A stretch of DNA of 18,347 bases from an uncultured Roseburia sp. (GCA_910584215.1 CAJTYI010000064.1:1-18347); one strand, 5' to 3'; shown: positions 1-7,999, counted from the stretch's first letter. Numbers and translations: made by a program. The notes: generated from the letters alone by a model not told the origin.

Positions 1-156
1 CTGGATGCCCCAAAGGCACGCGCTAAGTACCTCGGGATTTGTGATATTGAAGAAAAAAGCAGAGACTGTGACACCAAAGAAACGATGGATGCCGCTTTCA
101 CTCATAGGAAAAGAAAAAGTTTACTATATTTTGAAAAAATACTTTCATCCAAATAA
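1..156 (+). CDS. Possible 3' end of an unrecognised gene (partial)
   Basis: Reading from base 1 in frame 1 gives 51 sense codons and a TAA at 154-156. The tail is charged and Lys-rich (it contains RKRKSLLYFEKIL and ends in LSSK*), as a C-terminal helix might be. The gene would enter from the left of the window. I do not recognise the family. Competing frames exist: a frame from 5 to 298 runs through low-complexity, non-protein-like sequence, and a minus-strand ATG at 105 opens 35 codons to the left edge without a ribosome binding site. The terminator at 326-362 would fit the end of this transcript, though 170 bases of apparently non-coding DNA separate them. Coding status is uncertain. Confidence 0.3.
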   Translation: MDAPKARAKYLGICDIEEKSRDCDTKETMDAAFTHRKRKSLLYFEKILSSK

Positions 157-325
157 CTTGACTAATAACCGATCGTTTACTAGCCGTAATTTTCCACTGA
201 ACCAGTATTTCCATGCGCCATCCGTTTATAATCGTTCATCAAATAACGTGGTAAATCGTGGCAAACCAACGATAAAATTGTTTACATGCAATAAATAGTA
301 TGAAAGAATCAGTATGAAGGAATCA
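157..325. other. AT-rich intergenic stretch with a short tandem duplication at its end
   Basis: I see no convincing gene here. The stretch is AT-rich. A TATAAT hexamer occurs at 227-232 but lacks a recognisable -35 at the right distance. It ends in two tandem copies of a 14-base unit (297-310 and 311-324, one mismatch) directly before the terminator hairpin. Confidence 0.5.
297..324. repeat. 14-bp tandem duplication
   Basis: Two adjacent copies, AGTATGAAAGAATC (297-310) and AGTATGAAGGAATC (311-324), differ at one base. They abut the terminator stem that begins at 326. This looks like a recent slippage duplication; no function is evident. Confidence 0.8.
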
Positions 326-362
326 GGGCTGCCGCAGAATATTCTGTCGCAGCCCGGTTTTT
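326..362 (+). terminator. Intrinsic terminator upstream of hprK
   Basis: Bases 326-340 and 341-355 form a near-perfect inverted repeat: GGGCTGC pairs with its complement at the 3' end, followed by a C.C mismatch, a G.T pair and CAGAAT/ATTCTG. The tract GGTTTTTC follows. The fold is very stable and U-tailed, so it should stop transcription entering from the left before the hprK promoter. Confidence 0.85.
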
Positions 363-366
363 CATG

Positions 367-395
367 TTGAAGCAGATAGCAAGTTGTGCTACAAT
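367..395 (+). promoter_or_regulatory. Sigma-A-type promoter of the hprK operon
   Basis: TTGAAG (367-372) and TACAAT (390-395) are separated by exactly 17 bases, right after the terminator. Transcription would start near 402, leaving a leader of about 130 bases before hprK. No other comparably good promoter lies between here and the lipid kinase gene. Confidence 0.7.
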
Positions 396-460
396 ATCCG
401 CAAGTGTTACACTGGTTTTGTGTGGGACATAGAATGGCTGGCCGGGCAAAAGGGAACAAT

Positions 461-529
461 ATGAAAAGTCAGCATGCAACAGCAGAGAGAAACAGATTTA
501 TAAACAAACAGCCGCAGCATGGAGGATAA
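461..529 (+). CDS. Possible 22-codon leader ORF before hprK
   Basis: An ATG at 461, preceded by AGGGA (451-455, spacing 5), opens 22 codons ending at TAA 527-529, one base before the preferred hprK ATG (531). The same frame can also be entered at ATG 434. The arrangement would allow translational coupling, and the ribosome binding site of hprK lies inside the end of this frame. The peptide (starts MKSQHATAERN) resembles nothing I know. It may be chance. Confidence 0.25.
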   Translation: MKSQHATAERNRFINKQPQHGG

Positions 530-530
530 A

Positions 531-1475
531 ATGGGGAACAGTAACGGAGTGAGAGTGACAAAAGTGGCGGAAATTATGGACCTTTATAATTTTCTGCCGG
601 ACATGGATTTGACAGGCCACAGGATAAAGATCAGCGATGTGAATCGTCCGGCGCTGCAGTTAAATGGATATTTCAAGCATTTTGAACATTCCCGCGTGCA
701 GATTATAGGCATGGTGGAATATACTTATCTGCAACAGATGGAGGATGAAAAAAAGTTAGCGATATACAAACAATTTATGAGTTATGACATACCCTGTGTC
801 GTATTTTGCAGGGACTTGCAGCCCGATGAATTGTTTTTAAAAATCGCGGAGGAGAACGATCTGCCCGTGTTTGGCACGAGACGCGGCACCTCTGAGTTTA
901 TGGCGGAGCTGATCTATTGTCTGAGTGAACAGCTTGCGCCCTGTATCACGATTCATGGCGTGCTGGTGGATGTGTATGGAGAAGGGCTCTTAATCATGGG
1001 AGAGAGCGGTATCGGCAAGAGCGAGGCGGCGCTCGAGTTGGTGCGCCGCGGTCACCGTCTGGTTACGGATGACGTGGTTGAGATTCGCAAGATTAACGAG
1101 CACACGCTGATGGGCACTTCACCAGATATCACACGTTACTTTATCGAACTACGCGGTATCGGCATTATCGACGTCAAAAGTTTGTTTGGCGTGGAGTGCG
1201 TAAAAGAAAAGCAGCAGATTGACCTGGTCATCAAGCTGGAAGACTGGACCAAAGATAAAGAGTATGACAGACTGGGGCTTGAGGAGGAGCACACGGAGTT
1301 TCTTGGCAATAAGGTCGTCTGTCATTCTCTGCCGATTCGGCCAGGCCGTAACCTGGCGGTGATCTGCGAGACGGCAGCGGTCAATCACAGGCAAAAGAAA
1401 ATGGGCTACAATGCGGCCCAGGAACTTTACCGCCGCGTGCAGGCCAATATGACCAAAAGGCCGGAGGACGACTAA
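531..1475 (+). CDS. hprK: HPr kinase/phosphorylase (HprK)
   Basis: HprK phosphorylates, and with inorganic phosphate dephosphorylates, Ser46 of the phosphocarrier HPr in the cytoplasm; HPr-Ser-P is the effector of CcpA-dependent carbon catabolite repression in Firmicutes. The start is taken at ATG 531 (314 aa) because GGAGG lies at 521-525, 5 bases upstream; a longer frame from ATG 519 lacks such a site. Counting from 531, the N-terminal domain covers about residues 1-130, the conserved ITIHGVLVDVYG segment is at about 140-151, and the Walker A loop GESGIGKS is at 157-164. The family signature (ELRGIGIIDVKSLFG) is at about 206-220, with PGRNLAV at about 271-277. The length matches the usual ~310 aa. 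It is the first gene of a run with the M18 peptidase, murB, rapZ and whiA. Identification is firm. Confidence 0.96.
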   Translation: MGNSNGVRVTKVAEIMDLYNFLPDMDLTGHRIKISDVNRPALQLNGYFKHFEHSRVQIIGMVEYTYLQQMEDEKKLAIYKQFMSYDIPCVVFCRDLQPDELFLKIAEENDLPVFGTRRGTSEFMAELIYCLSEQLAPCITIHGVLVDVYGEGLLIMGESGIGKSEAALELVRRGHRLVTDDVVEIRKINEHTLMGTSPDITRYFIELRGIGIIDVKSLFGVECVKEKQQIDLVIKLEDWTKDKEYDRLGLEEEHTEFLGNKVVCHSLPIRPGRNLAVICETAAVNHRQKKMGYNAAQELYRRVQANMTKRPEDD

Positions 1476-1617
1476 AAAGAGCGTGTTGTTAAGATGAAAA
1501 ATACGTTTGGTTCGTCCGGCTGCCGTCGGTTATATATGAGGACCTAATTAAAAAATGAGCAGTATATACCCAAATAAAACAGACGATGGGGAAAATAAAA
1601 AAAGGATGGTGTATGGT

Positions 1618-3024
1618 ATGGAGCGAGAGAATGTCTGGGAGAAGTACCCAAAAGGGAAAAAGAGAGACAGTGTATATGCGTTTGCGGAGGATTATCGCAA
1701 ATTTATTTCTGACTGCAAGACGGAGCGCGAATGTGTGGACGAGTTTGTGCGGATGGCCGAAAAAGAAGGGTTTGTCAATATAGAACAGGTGATCGAAAAA
1801 AATATGGAGATAAAGGCCGGCGACCGCATCTATGCCAATAACATGGGCAAAGGGTTGGCCATGTTTGTCATCGGCAAGGAGCCGCTTGCATCGGGCATGA
1901 ATATTCTGGGCGCGCACATTGATTCGCCGCGTCTTGACCTAAAACAGGACCCGCTGTATGAGGATCACGATCTGGCCATGCTTGACACCCATTATTATGG
2001 GGGAATTAAAAAATATCAGTGGGTGACGCTGCCACTGGCACTGCACGGTGTCATTGTCAAAAAAGACGGCAGCGTGGTTTCGGTCAATATTGGGGATAAA
2101 CCGGGCGACCCGGTATTCGGCGTCAGCGACCTGCTGATTCATCTGGCGGGCGAGCAGATGGAGAAGAAAGCCTCAAAGGTGATAGAGGGCGAAAATCTCG
2201 ACTTGCTGATCGGCAGCATTCCGATGGAAGATACGGATAAGAAAGACGATAAGGAAAAGGTCAAGGAAAAGGTTAAGGCGAATATCCTTCATTTTCTGGA
2301 AAAAGAGTACGGCATTGAGGAAGAAGATTTTCTTTCCGCGGAGATTGAGGTGGTACCGGCAGGAGAGGCGAGAGATTACGGCCTTGACCGCAGTATGATT
2401 ATGGGATATGGCCATGACGACAGAGTGTGTGCTTATCCATCTTTTATGGCTATGTTACAGATGAAAAAGCCCCAATACACCAGCGTCTGTCTTTTGGTCG
2501 ATAAAGAGGAGATCGGGAGCGTGGGAGCCAGCGGTATGCAGTCGATGTTTTTTGAAAATACGGTGGCAGAGCTGGTTTATGCCATGGGAGACTACAGCGA
2601 GATCAAGGTAAGACGCGCTATGAAGAATTCAAAGGTGCTCTCCTCCGACGTCTCCGCGGCGTTTGACCCGAATTTCCCGTCGGTGATGAGCAGCAGGAAT
2701 ACGGCATATTTTGGCAGAGGACTGGTATTCAACAAATATACCGGAGCAAGAGGCAAATCCGGCTCAAATGATGCCAGTGCAGAATATATGGGGAAACTGC
2801 GTCATATTATGGATACAGAAAACGTGTCTTTTCAGACGGCCGAGCTGGGCAAAGTTGACCAGGGAGGCGGCGGAACGATCGCCTATATTCTCGCAAATTA
2901 TGGGATGCAGGTGATTGACAGCGGCGTGGCGGTTATCAATATGCACGCGCCGTGGGAGATCATCAGCAAGGCGGATTTGTATGAAGCGTACCGTGGTTAT
3001 GTTGCATTTTTAAAATTGGCATAG
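1618..3024 (+). CDS. M18 family metalloaminopeptidase (aspartyl-aminopeptidase type)
   Basis: A cytoplasmic zinc-dependent exopeptidase that removes N-terminal, often acidic, residues from peptides. Active-site elements of the M18/clan MH fold are visible: GAHIDSPRLDL (first metal His), GYGHDDRVCAYP (bridging Asp), DKEEIGSVGASGMQS (catalytic Glu pair), SSDVSAAFDP, and INMHAPWE near the C-terminus (last metal His). The insert rich in Lys and Glu (DKKDDKEKVKEKV) is probably the flexible loop of the oligomerisation domain. The start is ambiguous. ATG 1618 gives 468 aa beginning MERENVWEKYP, which looks like the true N-terminus, and has AAAGGA at 1601-1606. ATG 1555 gives 489 aa with GAGGA at 1538-1542 and a 22-residue prefix that is not protein-like. 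It sits between hprK and murB; a functional link to them is not evident. Confidence 0.9.
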   Translation: MERENVWEKYPKGKKRDSVYAFAEDYRKFISDCKTERECVDEFVRMAEKEGFVNIEQVIEKNMEIKAGDRIYANNMGKGLAMFVIGKEPLASGMNILGAHIDSPRLDLKQDPLYEDHDLAMLDTHYYGGIKKYQWVTLPLALHGVIVKKDGSVVSVNIGDKPGDPVFGVSDLLIHLAGEQMEKKASKVIEGENLDLLIGSIPMEDTDKKDDKEKVKEKVKANILHFLEKEYGIEEEDFLSAEIEVVPAGEARDYGLDRSMIMGYGHDDRVCAYPSFMAMLQMKKPQYTSVCLLVDKEEIGSVGASGMQSMFFENTVAELVYAMGDYSEIKVRRAMKNSKVLSSDVSAAFDPNFPSVMSSRNTAYFGRGLVFNKYTGARGKSGSNDASAEYMGKLRHIMDTENVSFQTAELGKVDQGGGGTIAYILANYGMQVIDSGVAVINMHAPWEIISKADLYEAYRGYVAFLKLA

Positions 3025-3045
3025 AGAACAGAAACGAGGATGCGG

Positions 3046-3957
3046 ATGAGGCAGGACTTTGAACGGGAACTGACAGAGATGATGGGTGAGGGGCAGGTGC
3101 ATAAGCAGGAACCCATGAGCCGCCACACGACTTTTCGGATTGGCGGTCCTGCGGAATATTTTGTGACGCCGCGCACGGCACAGCTGCCGGCACTGCTCGC
3201 CCTGTGTGATTCTCATCAGGTGCCGTACACGTTGATCGGGAACGGCAGCAATGTGCTGGTAGGGGACGGCGGAATCCCGGGACTTGTCATAGAACTTTTG
3301 GCGAAACAAGAAAAACCGCGCGTGGAGGGCGCGCGCGTTACCGCGGGCGCCGGTGTGCTGCTCTCTAGGACGGCGGCGGCGGCGGCAGAAGCCGGGCTTG
3401 GCGGTATGGAATTTGCGGCCGGAATCCCGGGAACGCTCGGCGGCGCCGTTGTCATGAATGCCGGAGCCTACGGCGGAGAGATGAAAGATATCATCGAGCG
3501 GGTGAGCGTATTGACAAGGCGCGGAGAACGACAAAGCCTGACTGTCTTGGAACTGGATTTGGGTTACCGCCACAGCTGTATCGAAGAGAGGGGCTATATT
3601 ATCACCGAAATTACGCTGCATTTGGAACAGAAGCGCGTGGAAGCGATTCGCGCGCAGATGGAGGAACTCAAGGCAAAGCGCGTGGAAAAACAGCCGCTTG
3701 AGTATCCGAGCGCGGGCAGCACATTTAAGCGCCCGGATGGATATTATGCAGGAAAGCTGATCATGGATGCCGGGCTTAGAGGGTTTCAGGTAGGAGGAGC
3801 GAAAGTTTCCGAAAAACACTGCGGTTTTGTAGTGAATACCGGAGGCGCCACCGCGGCCGATGTCTGTAAGCTGATGCGGGAGGTATCCGAGCGGGTGTGG
3901 CAGCAGTTTGGCGTTGTGCTGGAGCCGGAGGTTAAGAGAATAGGAATTTTTGATTAG
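3046..3957 (+). CDS. murB: UDP-N-acetylenolpyruvoylglucosamine reductase (MurB)
   Basis: MurB is an FAD enzyme that uses NADPH to reduce UDP-GlcNAc-enolpyruvate to UDP-MurNAc, the second step of peptidoglycan precursor synthesis. Start 3046 (303 aa) is preferred over 3040 because GAGG at 3036-3039 is 6 bases from it and only touches 3040. FAD-binding elements are RHTTFRIGGPAEYFV (about 26-40), IGNGSNVLVGDGGIPG (about 64-79) and AAGIPGTLGGAVVMNAGAYG (about 124-143). The catalytic region includes GYRHS, the YPSAGSTFKRP segment with the proton-donating Ser (about 225) and the terminal LEPEV Glu. The length and loops fit the shorter type II MurB of Firmicutes. It starts 21 bases after the peptidase stop and is followed closely by rapZ. 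Confidence 0.96.
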   Translation: MRQDFERELTEMMGEGQVHKQEPMSRHTTFRIGGPAEYFVTPRTAQLPALLALCDSHQVPYTLIGNGSNVLVGDGGIPGLVIELLAKQEKPRVEGARVTAGAGVLLSRTAAAAAEAGLGGMEFAAGIPGTLGGAVVMNAGAYGGEMKDIIERVSVLTRRGERQSLTVLELDLGYRHSCIEERGYIITEITLHLEQKRVEAIRAQMEELKAKRVEKQPLEYPSAGSTFKRPDGYYAGKLIMDAGLRGFQVGGAKVSEKHCGFVVNTGGATAADVCKLMREVSERVWQQFGVVLEPEVKRIGIFD

Positions 3958-4010
3958 TGACAAATTTCCCACGAACAAAATGCCGCTTGCGCGGCGGAAT
4001 GAGAGGAAAC

Positions 4011-4886
4011 ATGAACTTTGTAATATTGACCGGAATGTCGGGTGCAGGTAAGAGCACTGCGATCAAAATGATGGAGGACATCGGATTTTATTGCGTCGAT
4101 AACCTGCCGATTTCGCTTTTGGAAAAGTTTGTAGAATTGACGATAGAGCAAAATCCAGAGCATCAGAGGGTTGCGGTGGGCATCGATATCCGCAACGGGC
4201 GTGCGCTCGAGGAGCTAAAGGATGTGCTGGCCAATATCAAAAAGCGCGGCACTGACTATGAGATCTTGTTTTTGGACTCTAACGACACTGTGCTGGTGCG
4301 CCGTTACAAGGAGACGAGGAGAAACCACCCGCTTGCCGGGGGTGAACGTGTGGATAAAGGTATCCAGGAGGAGCGCAGCAGGATTGCCTTTTTGAAAGAG
4401 CAGGCCGACTATATCATCGATACCGGGCAGCTCTTGACGCGGGAATTAAAAGCCGAATTGGACAAAATATTTGTGGACCAGCAGGATTATAAAAATCTTT
4501 TTATCACCGTCCTGTCGTTTGGCTTCAAGTATGGGATTCCGGCGGATGCCGATCTGGTCTTGGATGTACGCTTTTTGCCCAACCCTTATTACATACAGGA
4601 GCTGCGGGCGAAGACCGGCAATGACAGGGAGATTCAGGAGTATGTACTGCAATTTCGCGAGGCGCATGAGTTTTTGGATAAGATTCAGGATTTGCTGGAA
4701 TTTTTGATTCCCAACTATATCGCCGAGGGAAAAAACCAGCTTGTGATTGCGATTGGCTGTACCGGCGGCAAGCACCGCTCCGTAACGCTCGCCAACGAGA
4801 TCTGCAAAAGGCTCTCGTGTGCAAAGGGTTATGGATTAAAGAGCGAGCACCGGGACATCGGGAAAGATGCCCTGCGGGGCAAATAA
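4011..4886 (+). CDS. rapZ: RNase adapter protein RapZ / YvcJ-type nucleotide-binding protein
   Basis: P-loop protein of the RapZ/YvcJ family. In Escherichia coli RapZ binds GlmZ sRNA and the cell-wall sugar glucosamine-6-phosphate pathway is its target; the Bacillus homologue YvcJ is a nucleotide-hydrolysing protein linked to competence. The start at ATG 4011 (291 aa, typical for the family) follows GAGAGGA at 4001-4007. The frame is open back to a GTG at 3957 that overlaps the murB stop, but that extension is not family-like. Walker A GMSGAGKST is at residues 8-16 and a VGIDIRN strand at about 60-66. The C-terminal domain has the characteristic CTGGKHRSV motif at about 246-254. The gene is 53 bases after murB and 82 before whiA. 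The neighbour yvcK (CofD-like), usual between rapZ and whiA in Bacillus and many clostridia, is absent. Confidence 0.94.
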   Translation: MNFVILTGMSGAGKSTAIKMMEDIGFYCVDNLPISLLEKFVELTIEQNPEHQRVAVGIDIRNGRALEELKDVLANIKKRGTDYEILFLDSNDTVLVRRYKETRRNHPLAGGERVDKGIQEERSRIAFLKEQADYIIDTGQLLTRELKAELDKIFVDQQDYKNLFITVLSFGFKYGIPADADLVLDVRFLPNPYYIQELRAKTGNDREIQEYVLQFREAHEFLDKIQDLLEFLIPNYIAEGKNQLVIAIGCTGGKHRSVTLANEICKRLSCAKGYGLKSEHRDIGKDALRGK

Positions 4887-4968
4887 CGTGAAATGAAACA
4901 TGCACCATCCTGATTTGACGCCTGTCAAAGCAGGCAGATGGGAGTTAGCGTGAAGTACGGAGGTCATC

Positions 4969-5829
4969 ATGTCGTTTTCAGGTGATGTAAAGAGGGAGCT
5001 TGCCGGTCGTGTCGGCAAGAGCAGGCACTGCCAGATTGCGGAACTTGCGGTGCTTATGGCTTTCGATCAAAAGATTGCGTCGTCAGAGCCTTCGTTGGTG
5101 AGAGAAAAGTACGGGGCATTGTGCAGCCGGGTTTTAGACGCAGGGGATGCAGCTGCAGCCGGAACCGGGCAAAAGCTCTATGAGGCGGTTAAAATGTGGG
5201 ACGCGGAGGCGCAGCGGCCTGCGGTAAGGGATACCATAAGCGGCCTGCTGATACAGCAGGCTTGTTGCAAACGTGCGTTTATCCGCGGCGCATTTCTGTC
5301 CGCAGGTTCTATCAGCGATCCCCAGAAGTCGTATCATTTCGAGATTGTCTGCGGGAGCGAAAGCCAGGCAGTCCAGGTACAGGAAACGATTAATAGCTTT
5401 GGCCTCGATTCCAAGATTGTGGAGCGGAAAAACCATCGCGTGGTTTATTTGAAAGAAGGCGCGCAGATCGTAGACATATTGAATGTGATGGAGGCTCACA
5501 CATCGCTCATGAATCTCGAAAATGTCCGCATTTTAAAAGAGATGCGCAACTCCGTGAACCGCAAAGTAAACTGTGAGACGGCCAATATCACAAAAACAGT
5601 CGGAGCCGCGGTAAAACAGATCGAGGACATCAATTATATTCGTGCGCATATGGGCTTAGACGGACTGCCGGATAATTTAAAAGAAATGGCGCTGCTTCGG
5701 CTGCAATACCCGGATACGCCGTTAAAGGAACTGGGAACGTATCTGAATCCGTCGGTGGGAAAATCCGGGGTGAACCACAGGCTGCGCAGAATCAGTGAAA
5801 TCGCCGAAAAGTTACGAGAACAGGCATAG
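4969..5829 (+). CDS. whiA: WhiA-type DNA-binding regulator
   Basis: WhiA is a conserved Gram-positive protein with an N-terminal fold related to LAGLIDADG homing endonucleases and a C-terminal helix-turn-helix. It controls sporulation septation in Streptomyces and affects division and chromosome segregation in Bacillus. GGAGGT (4959-4964) lies 4 bases before ATG 4969. Visible hallmarks are MSFSGDVKREL at the N-terminus, RHCQIAELA (19-27), CCKRAFIRGAFLSAGS (99-114), FGLDSKIVERKN, the block LENVRILKEMRNSVNRKVNC (about 183-202) and GKSGVNHRLRRISEIAE (264-280) in the HTH. At 286 aa it is shorter than the usual 310-320; the shortfall is in the poorly conserved region around residues 30-95. The catalytic residues of homing nucleases are not expected in this family. 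Confidence 0.95.
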   Translation: MSFSGDVKRELAGRVGKSRHCQIAELAVLMAFDQKIASSEPSLVREKYGALCSRVLDAGDAAAAGTGQKLYEAVKMWDAEAQRPAVRDTISGLLIQQACCKRAFIRGAFLSAGSISDPQKSYHFEIVCGSESQAVQVQETINSFGLDSKIVERKNHRVVYLKEGAQIVDILNVMEAHTSLMNLENVRILKEMRNSVNRKVNCETANITKTVGAAVKQIEDINYIRAHMGLDGLPDNLKEMALLRLQYPDTPLKELGTYLNPSVGKSGVNHRLRRISEIAEKLREQA

Positions 5830-5841
5830 TGGAGAAAAGAC

Positions 5842-6735
5842 ATGAAAAGGAAATTATTGTTTGTCCTTAACCCGTATTCGGGAAAGGCTCAGATCAAAAA
5901 TCAATTGCTGGAAATTGTAGATATTATGGTGAAAGCGGATTATGAGGTGACGGTTTATCCGACACAGGCGAGAGGAGACGCGATTCATAAAGTGGAGCAG
6001 GAAGCGGGCAATTATGATCTCGTAGTCTGTAGCGGCGGCGACGGAACTCTGGACGAGACAGTGACCGGCATGATGCGCCGTGAACAGAGAGTTCCGCTTG
6101 GATATATACCGGCGGGCAGCACTAACGATTTTGCCACTTCTCTGGGAATCCCCAAGGAGATGACGAAGGCTGCGAAAACCGCGGTGACTGGCAGGCCGTT
6201 TGCCTGCGATATCGGTGTCTTTAACGGGGATTTTTTCGTCTATGTGGCGGCGTTTGGCATCTTTACCGAGGTGTCTTATTCTACCAGCCAGGAATGGAAG
6301 AATCTGCTGGGACATGCGGCTTATATTCTCGAGGGCGTCAAGAGCCTGCACGATATCTCGTCGTATTGCCTGCGCGTAGAGTACGGGGATATCACGCTGG
6401 AGGATGAATTTATCTATGGTATGATCACCAACTCGACCTCGGTAGGCGGATTCAAGGGGATGACGGGAAAGGACGTGCTGCTCGACGACGGAGTATTTGA
6501 GGTCACGTTAATCCGCAGGCCAAGAAATCCGCTCGAGCTCAATGCGATTATACGTTCCCTGCTACAGCGAATCGACAATACCGAGATGGTTTATTCATTT
6601 AAGACGGACCGGGTAAAATTTTACGCGCCCGAAAAGCTTACATGGACATTGGACGGCGAGTTTGGAGGAGCCCACACCGAGGTTTTGGTGGAAAATCTCA
6701 GACAGGCAGTACAGATCATGGTACCCGGCGAATGA
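5842..6735 (+). CDS. YegS/DagK-family lipid (diacylglycerol) kinase
   Basis: A soluble or peripheral-membrane kinase of the diacylglycerol kinase catalytic superfamily (YegS, DgkB, BmrU). Firmicute members phosphorylate diacylglycerol, which recycles the lipid released in lipoteichoic acid synthesis; other members phosphorylate other lipids, so the substrate is inferred only. GGAG at 5831-5834 is 7 bases before ATG 5842. The N-terminal domain has VLNPYSGKA (8-16), the nucleotide-binding CSGGDGTLDE (63-72) and PAGSTNDFA (90-98). The C-terminal beta-sandwich contains the conserved DIG (123-125) and later LLDDGVFEV and LDGE motifs. At 297 aa the length is normal. Only 12 bases separate it from whiA, so it probably ends the hprK transcript; I see no terminator after it. 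Confidence 0.92.
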   Translation: MKRKLLFVLNPYSGKAQIKNQLLEIVDIMVKADYEVTVYPTQARGDAIHKVEQEAGNYDLVVCSGGDGTLDETVTGMMRREQRVPLGYIPAGSTNDFATSLGIPKEMTKAAKTAVTGRPFACDIGVFNGDFFVYVAAFGIFTEVSYSTSQEWKNLLGHAAYILEGVKSLHDISSYCLRVEYGDITLEDEFIYGMITNSTSVGGFKGMTGKDVLLDDGVFEVTLIRRPRNPLELNAIIRSLLQRIDNTEMVYSFKTDRVKFYAPEKLTWTLDGEFGGAHTEVLVENLRQAVQIMVPGE

Positions 6736-6904
6736 GCAAAGACCGGCGGAACATGCACATATCAGCAGCATACATATTTGACAGGCCAAGGAAACGTGAA
6801 AGATTGAAATTGTTGGAAAATCGGCTTTATTTTTTATTGTGATTGATCTATAATAAAAAAGATGAGAGCATGGCTGTCAAAAAAAGAAAATGGAGGGAAA
6901 TATT
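6736..6904. other. Intergenic region carrying the fba promoter
   Basis: No gene is seen here and no hairpin terminator follows the lipid kinase. The right half is AT-rich and holds a perfect TATAAT (6849-6854). The octamer TTGAAATT (from 6804) also occurs in the glnA and amt upstream regions. Confidence 0.6.
6826..6854 (+). promoter_or_regulatory. Probable fba promoter
   Basis: The -10 hexamer TATAAT is perfect (6849-6854). The -35 TTTATT (6826-6831) is weak but at the optimal 17-base spacing. Transcription would start near 6861, giving a leader of about 45 bases. Confidence 0.55.
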
Positions 6905-7774
6905 ATGTTAGTATCTGCAAAAGAAATGTTAATTAAGGCAAAGGCTGGCCACTATGCAGTCGGACAGTTCAATATCAATAATTTAGAGTGGACAAAGTCA
7001 ATCCTCTTAACGGCGGAGGAGTTAAAGTCACCGGTCATTCTGGGCGTGTCCGAGGGTGCCGGAAAATATATGACAGGCTTTAAGACAGTTGCAGCTATGG
7101 TAAAGGCTATGGACGAAGAGCTTAAGATCACGGTTCCCGTTGCGCTTCACCTTGATCATGGCACTTACGAAGGATGCTACAAATGTATCAAGGCAGGATT
7201 TACTTCCATTATGTTTGACGGTTCCCATTATCCGATTGAGGAGAACGTAGAGAAGACAAAAGAATTGGTGGCGGTAGCCCACGGCATGGGCATGTCCATT
7301 GAGGCAGAAGTCGGCTCGATTGGCGGAGAAGAGGACGGCGTTGTCGGCATGGGCGAGTGTGCCGACCCGAACGAGTGCAAGTCTATCGCTGATCTGGGTG
7401 TTGATATGCTTGCTGCCGGCATCGGCAATATTCACGGCAAATACCCGGAAAACTGGGCGGGTCTTAGCTTTGACACATTGGCAGCAGTGCAGGAGAAGAC
7501 CGGCACGATGCCATTGGTACTGCACGGCGGCACAGGGATACCGGAAGATATGATCAAAAAAGCGATCTCTCTGGGCGTGGCAAAGATTAACGTCAATACG
7601 GAGTGCCAGTTGTCGTTCCAGGACGCGACCCGCAAGTATATCGAGGCAGGCAAGGATTTAGAGGGCAAGGGATTTGACCCGCGCAAGCTGCTGGCTCCGG
7701 GCGCTGAGGCGATCAAAGCTACCGTGAAAGAGAAGATGGAGTTGTTTGGTTCTGTCAACAAGGCTTTTGAGTAG
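6905..7774 (+). CDS. fba: Class II fructose-1,6-bisphosphate aldolase
   Basis: Zinc-dependent cytoplasmic aldolase cleaving fructose 1,6-bisphosphate to dihydroxyacetone phosphate and glyceraldehyde 3-phosphate in glycolysis, and the reverse in gluconeogenesis. The start is ATG 6905 because GGAGGG lies at 6892-6897; the ATG at 6890 overlaps that site. The 289-aa product has LHLDHGTYEG (81-90; base Asp84 and zinc ligand His85), MFDGSHYP (103-110), the flexible Glu-rich loop SIEAEVGSIGGEED (131-144), NIHGKYP (175-181; His177) and VLHGGTGIP (205-213; His207). NVNTE (229-233) forms the phosphate site. The length and motifs match the FbaA-type enzymes of Firmicutes. It stands alone between its own promoter and a terminator. 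Confidence 0.97.
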   Translation: MLVSAKEMLIKAKAGHYAVGQFNINNLEWTKSILLTAEELKSPVILGVSEGAGKYMTGFKTVAAMVKAMDEELKITVPVALHLDHGTYEGCYKCIKAGFTSIMFDGSHYPIEENVEKTKELVAVAHGMGMSIEAEVGSIGGEEDGVVGMGECADPNECKSIADLGVDMLAAGIGNIHGKYPENWAGLSFDTLAAVQEKTGTMPLVLHGGTGIPEDMIKKAISLGVAKINVNTECQLSFQDATRKYIEAGKDLEGKGFDPRKLLAPGAEAIKATVKEKMELFGSVNKAFE

Positions 7775-7849
7775 GTTGCCTAAAATTGGCACAGAGTAGC
7801 GAGATTTTTTGTAGTATTACACAAAAACGTATTTTTTTGGACTTTTAGC

Positions 7850-7878
7850 TTGCAATTTAAAGCAAAAAGTATTATCTT
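7850..7878 (+). promoter_or_regulatory. Candidate promoter upstream of the glnA leader terminator
   Basis: TTGCAA (7850-7855) and TATCTT (7873-7878) are spaced by exactly 17 bases. A transcript from here would begin near 7885 and meet the terminator at 7911-7945 after about 25 bases. If active, this makes that hairpin an attenuator for glnA. Confidence 0.35.
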
Positions 7879-7910
7879 AATACCAGTGATATACAGGTAA
7901 GCGAAGAACA

Positions 7911-7945
7911 AGGGCGTTCCAACAGGTGTGGAATGTCCTTTTTTT
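7911..7945 (+). terminator. Intrinsic terminator between fba and glnA (or glnA attenuator)
   Basis: GGGCGTTCCA pairs with TGGAATGTCC (10 bp with two G.T pairs, 7-base loop ACAGGTG), followed by an uninterrupted run of eight T's apart from the closing bases. It can end the fba transcript, about 137 bases after the fba stop. Because a promoter-like pair lies just upstream at 7850-7878, it may instead or also act as an attenuator in a glnA leader. Confidence 0.8.
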
Positions 7946-7970
7946 CATTTTTTGATTTTTGAAGTTATAG

Positions 7971-7999
7971 TTGAAATTAAAGGTGAAATCGCGTACCAT
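7971..7999 (+). promoter_or_regulatory. Candidate glnA promoter downstream of the terminator
   Basis: TTGAAA (7971-7976, five of six consensus bases) and TACCAT (7994-7999, four of six) are 17 bases apart. Transcription would start near 8006, giving a leader of about 54 bases. The decamer AGTTGAAATT around the -35 recurs at the amt promoter. Confidence 0.45.

Noticed and set aside
5..298. 97-codon plus-strand open frame at the left edge
   Set aside because: The translation is low in structure and Asn/Lys/Arg-rich, has no ribosome binding site and runs through AT-rich intergenic sequence. The frame-1 reading to 156 looks more protein-like.
7780..7860. Sigma-54-like promoter (GG ... GC) upstream of glnA
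   Set aside because: The GG to GC spacing near 7839-7853 is 11 rather than 10 bases and the rest of the consensus is poor.
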